Assembly: GCF_001038455.1 (NCBI RefSeq)
Contig: NZ_LDUY01000007.1
Coordinates: 1 to 64,000 of the forward strand
Origin: Fructobacillus sp. EFB-N1
GTDB lineage: Bacteria; Bacillota; Bacilli; Lactobacillales; Lactobacillaceae
Length of the DNA stretch: 64,000 nucleotides
Reading direction: 5' to 3'
This document shows, one piece after another, positions 8,063 through 15,599 of this stretch. How positions within the stretch are numbered: position 1 is the first letter of the stretch; each line of letters opens with the position of its first letter. The translations under genes were made by a program, and so were the position numbers. Under the pieces are notes generated by a model that saw nothing but the letters and a program-made list of their open reading frames with translations, made no database searches and was not told the origin of the DNA.

Positions 8063-9550
8063 ATGGAAGCAGTTCAAACAAATACTCGAACTTACAATCG
8101 AACACTCGTCGTTGTGGTCATGATGATTGCAATGGCCGCCGGTGCGTTGATGCAGACATCATTGGGGACGGCCATTCCTTCCCTAATGAAGGCTTTCGAC
8201 ATTAACTTGTCGACAGCTCAACAAGCAACGACATGGTTCCTTCTCTTTAACGGGATGATGGTGCCATTGTCAGCTTACCTAGCTAACCGAATTCCAACCA
8301 AAATCTTACACATGGTTGCCTATGGATTACTCTTTATTGGTGTCTTGGTGACGATGTCCACACCAGAAAATAGTGGATCTTGGTGGATTTTCATTGTTGG
8401 CCGGATTATTTCAGCCATGGCCTTTGGAATCATGATGCCAATGATGCAAATCGTTATCTTGAACATGTATGAGCCTAAAGAACGAGGCGCAGCCATGGGT
8501 GCGATGGGATTGGTTATTGGAATGGTCCCAGCCATCGGCCCAACTTTGTCAGGTTGGATTTTGAAGCAAGATCACACGATTTTGGGCTTCACCTTGTCAG
8601 ATAGCTGGCGTTCAACTTTCTTGATTCCTTTGATTATCACTGGAATCGCCTTGGTCTTGACACCATTCTTAATGAAGAACGTCATTCCAACTAAGAAGGT
8701 TAAGTTGGATTTCTTGTCATTGATTCTTTCAACGATTGGTTTTGGTCTCTTCTTGTGGGGCTTCACCAACGTTGGTTCACACGGTTGGGGGAACGTGCCA
8801 AACGTTCTCTTGCCAATTTTTGCAGGTGTTTTGCTCATCGTTGTCTTCGTTTGGCGTCAGTTAAAATTGTCAAACCCATTCTTGGATGTTAAGGTCTTCT
8901 TGACGAAGGACTTTACCATTCCATCTATCGTTGGAATCTTGGCCATGATGGCCATGTTCGGTGTCGAAATGATGTTGCCAACGTACTTACAAAACGTTCG
9001 TGGCTTGTCAGCCTTTGATTCTGGATTGACTTTGCTTTGGGGAGCCTTGTTGATGGGTGTCTTCAGTGCCATTTCTGGAGCCTTGTATAACAAGGTTGGC
9101 GCCAAGGCCTTAGGAATGGTTGGTTTTGCCATCCTTGGTTTGGGAACTTTCCCATTCTTGTTCTTAACCCCTGAAACACCAACCATTATTATTAGTGTCT
9201 TGTACGGTGTTCGAATGGCCGGAATTGCCATGGCGATGATGCCAATGACAACTAAGGCCATGGCCGCTTTGCCTGATGAAAAGACATCTCACGGTACTGC
9301 TGCTAACAACACTTTGCGTCAGATTGCTAACTCTGTTGTGGTTGCCTTGTTGACTTCAGTTGTTCAAAACGTTATCAACAACAACACACCAAGTAACCAT
9401 ATGAAGCTTACAGAACCATTGCGTTATGCAAGCAAGATGCTGGATGCTTCCTTGGACGGCTTCAAGATTGCCTTTATGATCAGTCTTAGTTTCGCCGTTC
9501 TCGGCTTCATCTTGTCATTCTTTATTAAGCAAGACAAGGAGAAAGCATAA
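8063..9550 (+). CDS. MFS multidrug exporter, DHA2 (EmrB/QacA) family
   Basis: The 495-residue polytopic protein begins with a hydrophobic helix after about 15 residues. It carries the exporter-specific motif C (GLVIGMVPAIGPTLSGWIL near residues 150-168) and a motif-A-like loop (ANRIPTKIL near 73). The length and number of hydrophobic segments suit the 14-helix drug:H+ antiporter 2 family. It is transcribed with the DUF4811 gene, whose start is two bases after its stop codon, and is probably repressed by the divergent TetR regulator. Substrates are unknown. Confidence 0.9.
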   Translation: MEAVQTNTRTYNRTLVVVVMMIAMAAGALMQTSLGTAIPSLMKAFDINLSTAQQATTWFLLFNGMMVPLSAYLANRIPTKILHMVAYGLLFIGVLVTMSTPENSGSWWIFIVGRIISAMAFGIMMPMMQIVILNMYEPKERGAAMGAMGLVIGMVPAIGPTLSGWILKQDHTILGFTLSDSWRSTFLIPLIITGIALVLTPFLMKNVIPTKKVKLDFLSLILSTIGFGLFLWGFTNVGSHGWGNVPNVLLPIFAGVLLIVVFVWRQLKLSNPFLDVKVFLTKDFTIPSIVGILAMMAMFGVEMMLPTYLQNVRGLSAFDSGLTLLWGALLMGVFSAISGALYNKVGAKALGMVGFAILGLGTFPFLFLTPETPTIIISVLYGVRMAGIAMAMMPMTTKAMAALPDEKTSHGTAANNTLRQIANSVVVALLTSVVQNVINNNTPSNHMKLTEPLRYASKMLDASLDGFKIAFMISLSFAVLGFILSFFIKQDKEKA

Positions 9551-9552
9551 TC

Positions 9553-10083
9553 ATGATTTTGGTAATTATTCCGATTTTTGTTGCCTTAGCTGCTGCTAGT
9601 TGGTTCCTGATTTCATCAAAGGCCTTGAAGGCCACTTTTGGGACAATCTTCTCATTAGCGATGATTGCATCAATCTTTTTGTTGGCTGCTAACATGGATT
9701 CTCATTATGGGATGAAGAAGGAGACAACGGTTGCTACCAAGCAAGTTTACTCTGCTGCACCGGCTCAGATGCCTGTCGGCATGGCTGCTGCTAAGAAGAT
9801 TGGTACTGACGACTACGTTTTGGTCTATAAGGACCAAGCAACGGACAAGGAAGCAACTGCTCACTTTGCGCCAGATACAAGTGACATTGTCAAATCAGTT
9901 AAGCAATCAGCTACTTATACGAAGGCTGATGTTCAAACTGCCCAGGTTAAGACGGTGACAACGAAGTGGGTTTACAAGAACCATACTTACAAGTGGTTGT
10001 TCAAGCAAAATAAAGAAGATAACTTGGTCAAGGAAGTACACACTCTAGAAGTGCCTACTAGCTGGCAAGTTGTCCTTAAGTAA
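9553..10083 (+). CDS. DUF4811-type membrane-anchored protein
   Basis: The 176-residue protein has two N-terminal hydrophobic helices (about residues 1-18 and 24-46). These are followed by a soluble, probably extracytoplasmic domain rich in Lys and Thr, with the motif TKWVYKNHTYKWLF near residue 136. Proteins of this kind (DUF4811) are commonly found beside EmrB-type exporters in lactobacilli. Its start overlaps the translation context of the exporter, with only a two-base gap, suggesting an accessory subunit. No catalytic motif is visible and the function is unknown. Confidence 0.7.
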   Translation: MILVIIPIFVALAAASWFLISSKALKATFGTIFSLAMIASIFLLAANMDSHYGMKKETTVATKQVYSAAPAQMPVGMAAAKKIGTDDYVLVYKDQATDKEATAHFAPDTSDIVKSVKQSATYTKADVQTAQVKTVTTKWVYKNHTYKWLFKQNKEDNLVKEVHTLEVPTSWQVVLK

Positions 10084-10146
10084 CTGACGCTTAAAGTTAA
10101 CTTACGCTTAAAAAATACATTTCTGCTTAATTTATTCTTCTCTCCA

Positions 10147-10178
10147 AGCACTCGGATTCTGCTTTCCGGGTGCTTTTT
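10147..10178 (+). terminator. Terminator of the exporter operon (repeated type, copy 2)
   Basis: AGCACTCGG and CCGGGTGCT surround the loop attctgcttt and are followed by T5. The hairpin is nearly identical to that at 7207-7239. Confidence 0.8.
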
Positions 10179-10197
10179 CTATTTTGCCATTAATTTC

Positions 10198-10206
10198 TGT
10201 TATAAT
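10198..10206 (+). promoter_or_regulatory. Extended -10 promoter of the YdcF-like gene
   Basis: TGtTATAAT is an extended -10 element 30 bases upstream of the start codon. No good -35 is present. Confidence 0.5.
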
Positions 10207-10236
10207 TGAAATAAAAGTGTAAAGAGGGTGGCTGAA

Positions 10237-11256
10237 ATGCTGACACCATTCATTAATTTATTATTAGCTCTTGTGGTCGTGGCAGTCGTCGCCGTTGCCA
10301 TTGATAAGCGGAACTTCATTTTTGGAAGTTTACTGATTTTTTCGTTGCTGCTGACGGTAATAGCGCTTTATTTGAAGTTAGCTGGTTATGTCTTAGACAA
10401 ACAGATACCGGTGATGAATGTCTTAGTCATCTTATTGCCAATTGCGGTGATTGCCTTCGCTATTTTTTGGCTGGCGCGCAATACTAATATTATTTCCCAT
10501 AAGGAAGGGAAGAGTTTTACCGCTAAATTAGCGCTCTTCTTGGCAGTCACGATGGGCATTGATTTTTATTTGCTCTTTTTGATTGGGGAAGTTCATGGTC
10601 GTTTTCTTTTCTTCTGCTATACACTGGGACTGCTCGTCTGCAATACTTTCTTCTTGCTGTTTCTCAGTTACCTGGGTTATTCACTTTTGTACCAGGTATT
10701 GCCAGCGACGAAGAAGGCTGAGTACATCATTGTGCTGGGTAGCTACATCCATAGTGGGCGGGTCACGCCGTTGCTCCAGAGTCGAGTAGATCGGGCCTTG
10801 GCCTATTACCGTCAGGCCGAAGAAGGAAAACGCCCAAAGTTTGTGGTTTCCGGAGGACAGGGGTCTGATGAAAGTACATCTGAAGCAGATGCTATGCGGA
10901 AGTATTTGCTCGAAGTTGGTGTGCCGGAAAAAGATATTATCCTGGAGGATAAATCGCGCAATACCTTTGAGAATTTTATGTTTTCAAAGGAAAAGATTTT
11001 AACAGACTGGGAAAAATCAGGTCGTACTGGTCAACCGCAGATTCTTTTTTCAACCAGCAATTACCATGTTATGCGGGCTAGTCTGTATTCCAAACGGATT
11101 GGTTTTTCGGCTCAGGGAATTGGGGCGCCAACTTCTTTGTACTTTTTGCCAACGGCCTTGATTCGAGAATACGTCGGAATTCTTTCCTATTACCGTTTAA
11201 TTACCTTTTTGCTTTTGGTCGTTGAGGCCTTTCTTGCTTATTTGATTGCCTTTTAA
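10237..11256 (+). CDS. YdcF/SanA-like (DUF218) membrane protein
   Basis: The 339-residue protein has four or five N-terminal membrane helices (to about residue 155), then a DUF218 domain. The signature strands are IIVLGSYIHSGRVTPLLQSRVDRAL, FVVSGGQGSDES, the acidic EDKSRNTFENF and a SNYHVMRA loop. A further hydrophobic segment ends the protein. DUF218 proteins such as YdcF, SanA and ElyC act at the envelope and are linked to lipid-carrier or cell-wall homeostasis, but biochemistry is unclear. I use the ATG at 10237, which has AGAGG at a proper distance, rather than the GTG three codons upstream. It is a single-gene unit with its own promoter and terminator. Confidence 0.75.
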   Translation: MLTPFINLLLALVVVAVVAVAIDKRNFIFGSLLIFSLLLTVIALYLKLAGYVLDKQIPVMNVLVILLPIAVIAFAIFWLARNTNIISHKEGKSFTAKLALFLAVTMGIDFYLLFLIGEVHGRFLFFCYTLGLLVCNTFFLLFLSYLGYSLLYQVLPATKKAEYIIVLGSYIHSGRVTPLLQSRVDRALAYYRQAEEGKRPKFVVSGGQGSDESTSEADAMRKYLLEVGVPEKDIILEDKSRNTFENFMFSKEKILTDWEKSGRTGQPQILFSTSNYHVMRASLYSKRIGFSAQGIGAPTSLYFLPTALIREYVGILSYYRLITFLLLVVEAFLAYLIAF

Positions 11257-11300
11257 AAAAACGATAGTTACTGATCTCTGGTCAGTGGCTATCGTTTTTA
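11257..11300. terminator. Terminator after the YdcF-like gene
   Basis: An A-tract, the stem ACGATAG(T)TACTGA / GTCAGTG(G)CTATCGT and a T-tract begin at the stop codon. It is symmetrical and could work in both directions. Confidence 0.75.
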
Positions 11301-11343
11301 GTAGCGTTATGATTGGGGCTAGTTTGAATCTGATTTTCTTAAA

Positions 11344-11526
11344 TTAGTGAAGCGTCATCAAATTATAAATAATAAAGATGAGCCCGATTAGAAAAAGGAA
11401 GGCAGCAATTCCAAGTAGTGGGAGCATGCTGACGTCTCCTTGACGGAACAGTTTCCAGCCGTGAGCGGCCGCAAATAAGATGATTAATAAAGCAAAGGCG
11501 ACGACGAGTAATCCAACAATGGCCAT
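11344..11526 (-). CDS. Small two-helix membrane protein, 60 residues
   Basis: The frame is open upstream, but the ATG at 11526 has AAAGGAG eight bases before it, giving 60 residues. Two hydrophobic helices (about 2-22 and 34-56) are joined by a short polar loop with KLFRQGD. There is no recognisable family. A TATAAT box upstream overlaps an 8-bp inverted repeat, so it seems to be an independently controlled single gene. It resembles the many small DUF-type membrane proteins of lactic acid bacteria, but I cannot name one. Confidence 0.55.
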   Translation of the reverse strand: MAIVGLLVVAFALLIILFAAAHGWKLFRQGDVSMLPLLGIAAFLFLIGLIFIIYNLMTLH

Positions 11527-11556
11527 GATTTTGGCTCCTTTCAACTCCTCAATAAG

Positions 11557-11579
11557 GACCATTATACCGATTAATGGTC
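11557..11579 (-). promoter_or_regulatory. Inverted repeat over the -10 box of the small membrane protein gene
   Basis: GACCATTA-taccgat-TAATGGTC is a perfect 8-bp dyad. On the minus strand it contains GGTATAATGG, so a bound protein would cover the TATAAT box. Confidence 0.45.
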
Positions 11580-11732
11580 GATTGAAAAAGAGACAATCTG
11601 CCCAACCTGTTGCTTTTGTTATCATCAGAACAATCGCCCTGAACACAGCCGGTTAGCGACGATGATGCTTTGACCACCAAAGGTGATTAATTTGATGATT
11701 AGCCATGATAATGGTTCTTTTTTGCTATTTTG

Positions 11733-12788
11733 TTATTTGAAGACGGGCAATTCGCCTAAAAATTGCACAATGATAATCCAGAGCGGTAAGACCACTGTGG
11801 CTGAAATTGTCGAAATCAGCGAGGTATTGGCCGCCAGTAAACTTTGATGATTAAAGGCCATGGCGTAGTTGACTGCCACGGTAGCAACGGGGGTCGCCAT
11901 CATAATGACCATTGTCGCCATGGCCACTTGGTCAACGGGCAAAATATGGGTAGTATTTGCCAAGATGGCAATGGCAGCCATGATGATTGGGACGATAATG
12001 ACTTTATTAAAGGAATAGTACCAGGCAGTGTGGTTTTTAATGGCATCTGTGAAGGGCATCTGTGCCAAGTTGGCTCCAATGGCTAACCAGGCTAATGGTG
12101 AAGCTAGGCCGGCTAACAGCTTCATCCAGGCAAAGAGCCAAGGGACGGTCACATCGAGGCGGTAGAAGGCCACCTGACTAGTTTTACCGGCAGTGCTGAT
12201 ACTGATTTTAGGCATCCAGTTTTGACTAGCCCAGAGAATCAGACCAACGAAGGTCGCAATGACAATCGGATTAACAAGCATCTTTTTGATATGTTCACCG
12301 CGTAGCTGCTCCCCGGACATTTTGATGTAGGCGTAGGAGTACAAGAAGATACGATAGCCAATATTGAAAACGGAAGCATACATTATCCCCTTAGCGCCAT
12401 AGACAGCACCGGCGATTGGCATACCAAAGAATGTTGTTGATCCAAAGGCGGTTAAGACACCTAAAACGTCGCGTTGGTCTTTGTCGTATCGACCGTATAA
12501 AAAGGGCATCGTGACAATCAAAATGACGTAGATAATCAAGCCCCAAATCAGAACATCCATACTTTGGACGAGGGTTTGATGATTTAGCGGCGTCAGAAAA
12601 GCTGTAAAAGCTAAGGGGGGCAGGGCGATTGTCATGGTAATGCTCGTCAAAGTTTTGACGGCATCCAGGCTAAGGGTTCGCCGCTTACGCAGCCAAAACC
12701 CTAAGAGGATGGTCCCTAAGGTTTTGACAATCGCAGCGATAATCGAAGTGTTGGTAAGCGTTTTTTCAAGAGCAGAGCTAATCAACAT
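11733..12788 (-). CDS. AEC-family (auxin efflux carrier/malate permease type) transporter
   Basis: The 351-residue protein has about ten membrane helices in two bundles, as in the AEC family. It has the conserved FGSTTFFGMPIAGAVYG segment near residues 114-131 and a second-half motif ATPVATVAVNYAMAF near 296-310. Family members carry organic acids such as malate; the substrate here is not known. The start is an ATG with GGGAGG upstream. It lies downstream of, and in the same direction as, the LemA operon, but a strong terminator separates them. Confidence 0.85.
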   Translation of the reverse strand: MLISSALEKTLTNTSIIAAIVKTLGTILLGFWLRKRRTLSLDAVKTLTSITMTIALPPLAFTAFLTPLNHQTLVQSMDVLIWGLIIYVILIVTMPFLYGRYDKDQRDVLGVLTAFGSTTFFGMPIAGAVYGAKGIMYASVFNIGYRIFLYSYAYIKMSGEQLRGEHIKKMLVNPIVIATFVGLILWASQNWMPKISISTAGKTSQVAFYRLDVTVPWLFAWMKLLAGLASPLAWLAIGANLAQMPFTDAIKNHTAWYYSFNKVIIVPIIMAAIAILANTTHILPVDQVAMATMVIMMATPVATVAVNYAMAFNHQSLLAANTSLISTISATVVLPLWIIIVQFLGELPVFK

Positions 12789-12930
12789 TTATACCTCCCA
12801 GTGCCAACTTGTGGCGACAAACGATTTATTTATTAGTCTATCATTAAAATTAGATTGGAACAATTCTCTAGTTAGAAAAATTAACTTACAGAATTGTAAC
12901 AAAATGAAATAAAAGAAATGGCCAAAAAGA

Positions 12931-12959
12931 TTGTTCGATTATCGAAGTTCTTGTATAAT
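12931..12959 (+). promoter_or_regulatory. Strong plus-strand promoter without a gene
   Basis: TTGTTC (12931-12936) and TATAAT (12954-12959) are separated by 17 bases. Transcription would start near 12966 and meet the terminator at 12987-13015, leaving a transcript of about 50 bases. All neighbouring genes are on the other strand. Confidence 0.6.
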
Positions 12960-12986
12960 AATAGTATTCTTTATGAGAGACAAAAT

Positions 12987-13015
12987 AGCCCCAACCATTA
13001 CTGGTTGGGGCTTTC
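12987..13015. terminator. Strong terminator downstream of lemA
   Basis: An 11-bp perfect stem AGCCCCAACCA/TGGTTGGGGCT has a four-base loop. It ends the minus-strand lemA operon, and it is also the end of the short plus-strand transcript predicted from 12966. Confidence 0.75.
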
Positions 13016-13032
13016 TGCTGTCTTCTTCAAGA

Positions 13033-13659
13033 TTATTTACTGAAGTTAACGGTTGGATTTTGTTGGGCAGTACTGTCTGCAGTGAAGTAGTTGAACTTAT
13101 GATGGTTTGTCATAGATGCCACTAAAGAACTAGGGAATGACACAACTTTGTTATTGTAGTCTTGGACAGCCTTATTATATACCTTACGCTCGTAGGTCAC
13201 ACGGTTGTTAACACCTTCGAGTTGGACCATCAAAGTTTGAATTTGGTCAGAGGACTTCAAATCAGGATAGTTTTCGTTAATCGTCGAAACCATCAGATTG
13301 AAAGCCTTATCCTGATTTTGCATGGCCGTTGTCTTTTGGTCTTGATCATTGGCATTTGCATAGCTTTGCTTTGCTTGATTGTATTGGGTTCTGGCATCAG
13401 CAATCTTACCGTAAATCGTAGATTCCTGTCCTTGGGCCCCCTTAACAGCATTGACCAGATTTGGAATCAAATCGGCGCGGTTTTGCAACGCGGTTTGAAT
13501 ACCACCAGTGGCAGCATCAACATCCTGTTCCTTGCGGGACAAGCCATTGGCAGAAGAAATAAAGCCGCCAATGAGAATGATGAGGACTAAGGCGATAATC
13601 GCCGTAATTTGCCAACCGCGTTTCTTGTAAAAGGGCGTCTTTTCATTAATGATTGTCAT
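13033..13659 (-). CDS. lemA: LemA family protein
   Basis: The 208-residue protein has one N-terminal membrane helix (about residues 16-35). A helical LemA domain follows: the typical RADLIPNLVNAVKGAQGQES and a second segment with the NENYPDLKSSDQIQTL pattern. LemA proteins are membrane-anchored with an outward helical bundle and commonly pair with TPM-domain proteins. Here the TPM gene lies 86 bases upstream on the same strand, which supports a joint envelope role. The start is an ATG with AAAGGA upstream. Function beyond family membership is not established. Confidence 0.88.
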   Translation of the reverse strand: MTIINEKTPFYKKRGWQITAIIALVLIILIGGFISSANGLSRKEQDVDAATGGIQTALQNRADLIPNLVNAVKGAQGQESTIYGKIADARTQYNQAKQSYANANDQDQKTTAMQNQDKAFNLMVSTINENYPDLKSSDQIQTLMVQLEGVNNRVTYERKVYNKAVQDYNNKVVSFPSSLVASMTNHHKFNYFTADSTAQQNPTVNFSK

Positions 13660-13745
13660 GATTCGTATCCTTTATCGTTGTTTAGCTTGACGCTATTAGA
13701 AATATTGTAGCGGGGATTGTATCCTGGCGCAACCATAGTCAGTCT

Positions 13746-14675
13746 TTAGAAATCAGATCCACCGCCACCAAAGTCACCGCCACCACCGAAGTCAGATCCA
13801 TCAAAATCGGATCCGCCACCAAAGCCACTACCGAAATCATCGTAGTGATCGTAATGGTCATCGTCAAAATGGCGTCTTGGACCCGAGAAGAGGTTTGAAA
13901 GTAACAATCCTCCTAGGAACCAATTCAGGCCTGAACTGTGGCCACGCTGCGGCCCATTTGGTGATTGATTGAAGTAGTGTGTATTGCCATTACCGCCGCG
14001 ATAATAAGACGTGTTACCATCCCTAAAACGACGCATCTTGGACCAAACTAAGAAAATAACGAGAGCCAGAATGGCGACTAAGCCAAAGCTAATCACTGCA
14101 CTGGTTGTTGAGGCGCTTTGCTTACCACTTGTTGGTGTTGCTGGTAGCGTCTTTTCAACCTGTAAAAAGAGATTGCGAATCCCTCGATCAATCGCTGTTG
14201 GGTCCGAAGATTTTAACTCCTGCTGGTTAGCTTGTAGGAGCTGATAAATTTTACCATCTGGTAGAACGGATTCAGCACCAGTTCCTGTGACCACGCGGAC
14301 ATTATTTTCGCCGTTATTCTTGGCAAAGACAATAATAACGCCATTATCTTGCCCTTTTTTACCAGCGTGCCAAACCGAGCGCATGGTTAAATCGTTAGTG
14401 AAGTCGCGGATTGATTGGCCATCGGTATTGTTGACAGTTAAAACTGCTACTTGGGGCTGTTCCTTGGTCTTTTTAAACGTTTGTTCCTGCTTTAAAATAA
14501 CTTGCTTGGTTTGATCTGAAAGCACATTGGCATTATCAGTGACAACAAAGTTTGAGCTGGGTTCAATTTTGTTTGGGTCTTCTGCCTGAGCTGTTTGAAA
14601 GTGTAATCCCAGGAAGAAAAGGGCCAGTAGGCTAATGGTGGTTAGCCCAATTTTATTTTTTAGCAAAACCATCAT
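13746..14675 (-). CDS. TPM-domain (YgcG-like) secreted, membrane-anchored protein
   Basis: The 309-residue protein has a signal peptide (hydrophobic 9-26, AQA cleavage context near 28-30) and a TPM domain to about residue 170 with VTDNANVLSD and DNGVIIVFAKN motifs. A membrane helix near 190-212 and a long Gly/Asp/Phe/His-rich tail (GGGSDF, DFGGGGDFGG repeats) complete it. This is the standard YgcG/TPM architecture found next to LemA. TPM domains have been linked to acid phosphatase activity and photosystem repair in other organisms; the role in lactic acid bacteria is unknown. The tail is low-complexity and probably disordered. Confidence 0.85.
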   Translation of the reverse strand: MMVLLKNKIGLTTISLLALFFLGLHFQTAQAEDPNKIEPSSNFVVTDNANVLSDQTKQVILKQEQTFKKTKEQPQVAVLTVNNTDGQSIRDFTNDLTMRSVWHAGKKGQDNGVIIVFAKNNGENNVRVVTGTGAESVLPDGKIYQLLQANQQELKSSDPTAIDRGIRNLFLQVEKTLPATPTSGKQSASTTSAVISFGLVAILALVIFLVWSKMRRFRDGNTSYYRGGNGNTHYFNQSPNGPQRGHSSGLNWFLGGLLLSNLFSGPRRHFDDDHYDHYDDFGSGFGGGSDFDGSDFGGGGDFGGGGSDF

Positions 14676-14714
14676 AAGACCTCCAGTTGACGAAGCAAAA
14701 TGCTTGATGAGCGG

Positions 14715-15599
14715 TTAGCGGCTAAAGCCATCGCTAATACTCTTGGCTTTTTTTGGTGTTAGTTTGGAACCATCATTTGGATTTTGTAGGACAAGTTCAC
14801 GAATCAGGTTAATCACTTCAGGATTTTCCGGTAACTTGGAATGCCCGGCATTATCACCCGAAACTGTTGTTTGGGTGTACTTAGCAACATTCTTTTGGAA
14901 AATATACTTACCGGAAAGAACGGATTGGACGGGAACCGTACCGTCATCGGTGTAATCTTCTGAACCGGCAACCGAGTAGACGACCAAATCACTAGGCAGG
15001 CTACTTGCGCCATCAATCATATCCGAAAGCATGGTTGTTTGTCGTGTTGTTGAGGTTTCAGAGAAATTGAAGGGTGTTCCCAAAGTCATCAACGTCCGAA
15101 TGTGGAAGTTGGTTGAACTATAGTAATTTTCCAAATAATCTGTCCAAATCAAGCCACCGTTTGAGTGACCAACGGCTGAAAAGCTCCGGAAGTGGTAACG
15201 AGTTTGCAAGTCAGTCATGACTTTCGATAGCGCCTCTGAGTCGGCTTGGATGGTTGGATAATTATCTTGGTTACGTTCAAAGCCAACAACAATAAAAGGC
15301 CGACGGTTAGAACTATCAACGTGACCAGAATAAGTGAGGCTACCATCGTAATTGACCTGGACCTTCAAGACAGAGTGGGTGCCTTTATCGCGGTCTTCTG
15401 AATTGATTGTGGCAAAGAGATCATCAAACCGTCTGACAGTTGCGCTGGAACCAGGGACAAAAATGACGGGTTCCATCCGTGATTTTTGAATTGCCCGGTC
15501 ATTTTGGTGCTCAGAAAGCATCCAAACACGACCAAAAAGGGCAATGACAACGGTCAACAAGACCGTCAGGACCAGCATGAATTTTGTACTTTTAGTCAT
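14715..15599 (-). CDS. Alpha/beta hydrolase, DUF915 family, membrane-anchored or secreted
   Basis: The 294-residue protein has an N-terminal hydrophobic segment (about 7-29, signal anchor). An alpha/beta-hydrolase fold follows: the VIFVPGSSATVRRFDDL oxyanion loop near 45 and the nucleophile elbow GHSNGG near residue 144. A DDGTVPVQS segment near 218 could carry the acid, and NAGHSKLP near 250 the catalytic His. DUF915 enzymes are cell-surface lipase/esterase-like proteins of Firmicutes. Its start overlaps the end of the EIIC-like gene by eight bases, suggesting translational coupling. The substrate is unknown. Confidence 0.83.
   Translation of the reverse strand: MTKSTKFMLVLTVLLTVVIALFGRVWMLSEHQNDRAIQKSRMEPVIFVPGSSATVRRFDDLFATINSEDRDKGTHSVLKVQVNYDGSLTYSGHVDSSNRRPFIVVGFERNQDNYPTIQADSEALSKVMTDLQTRYHFRSFSAVGHSNGGLIWTDYLENYYSSTNFHIRTLMTLGTPFNFSETSTTRQTTMLSDMIDGASSLPSDLVVYSVAGSEDYTDDGTVPVQSVLSGKYIFQKNVAKYTQTTVSGDNAGHSKLPENPEVINLIRELVLQNPNDGSKLTPKKAKSISDGFSR

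Noticed and set aside
11701-11723. Plus-strand hairpin AGCCAT-gata-ATGGTT with T6
   Set aside because: It looks like a terminator, but no plus-strand transcript or promoter is evident between 11300 and 11700, so it is left out of the list.
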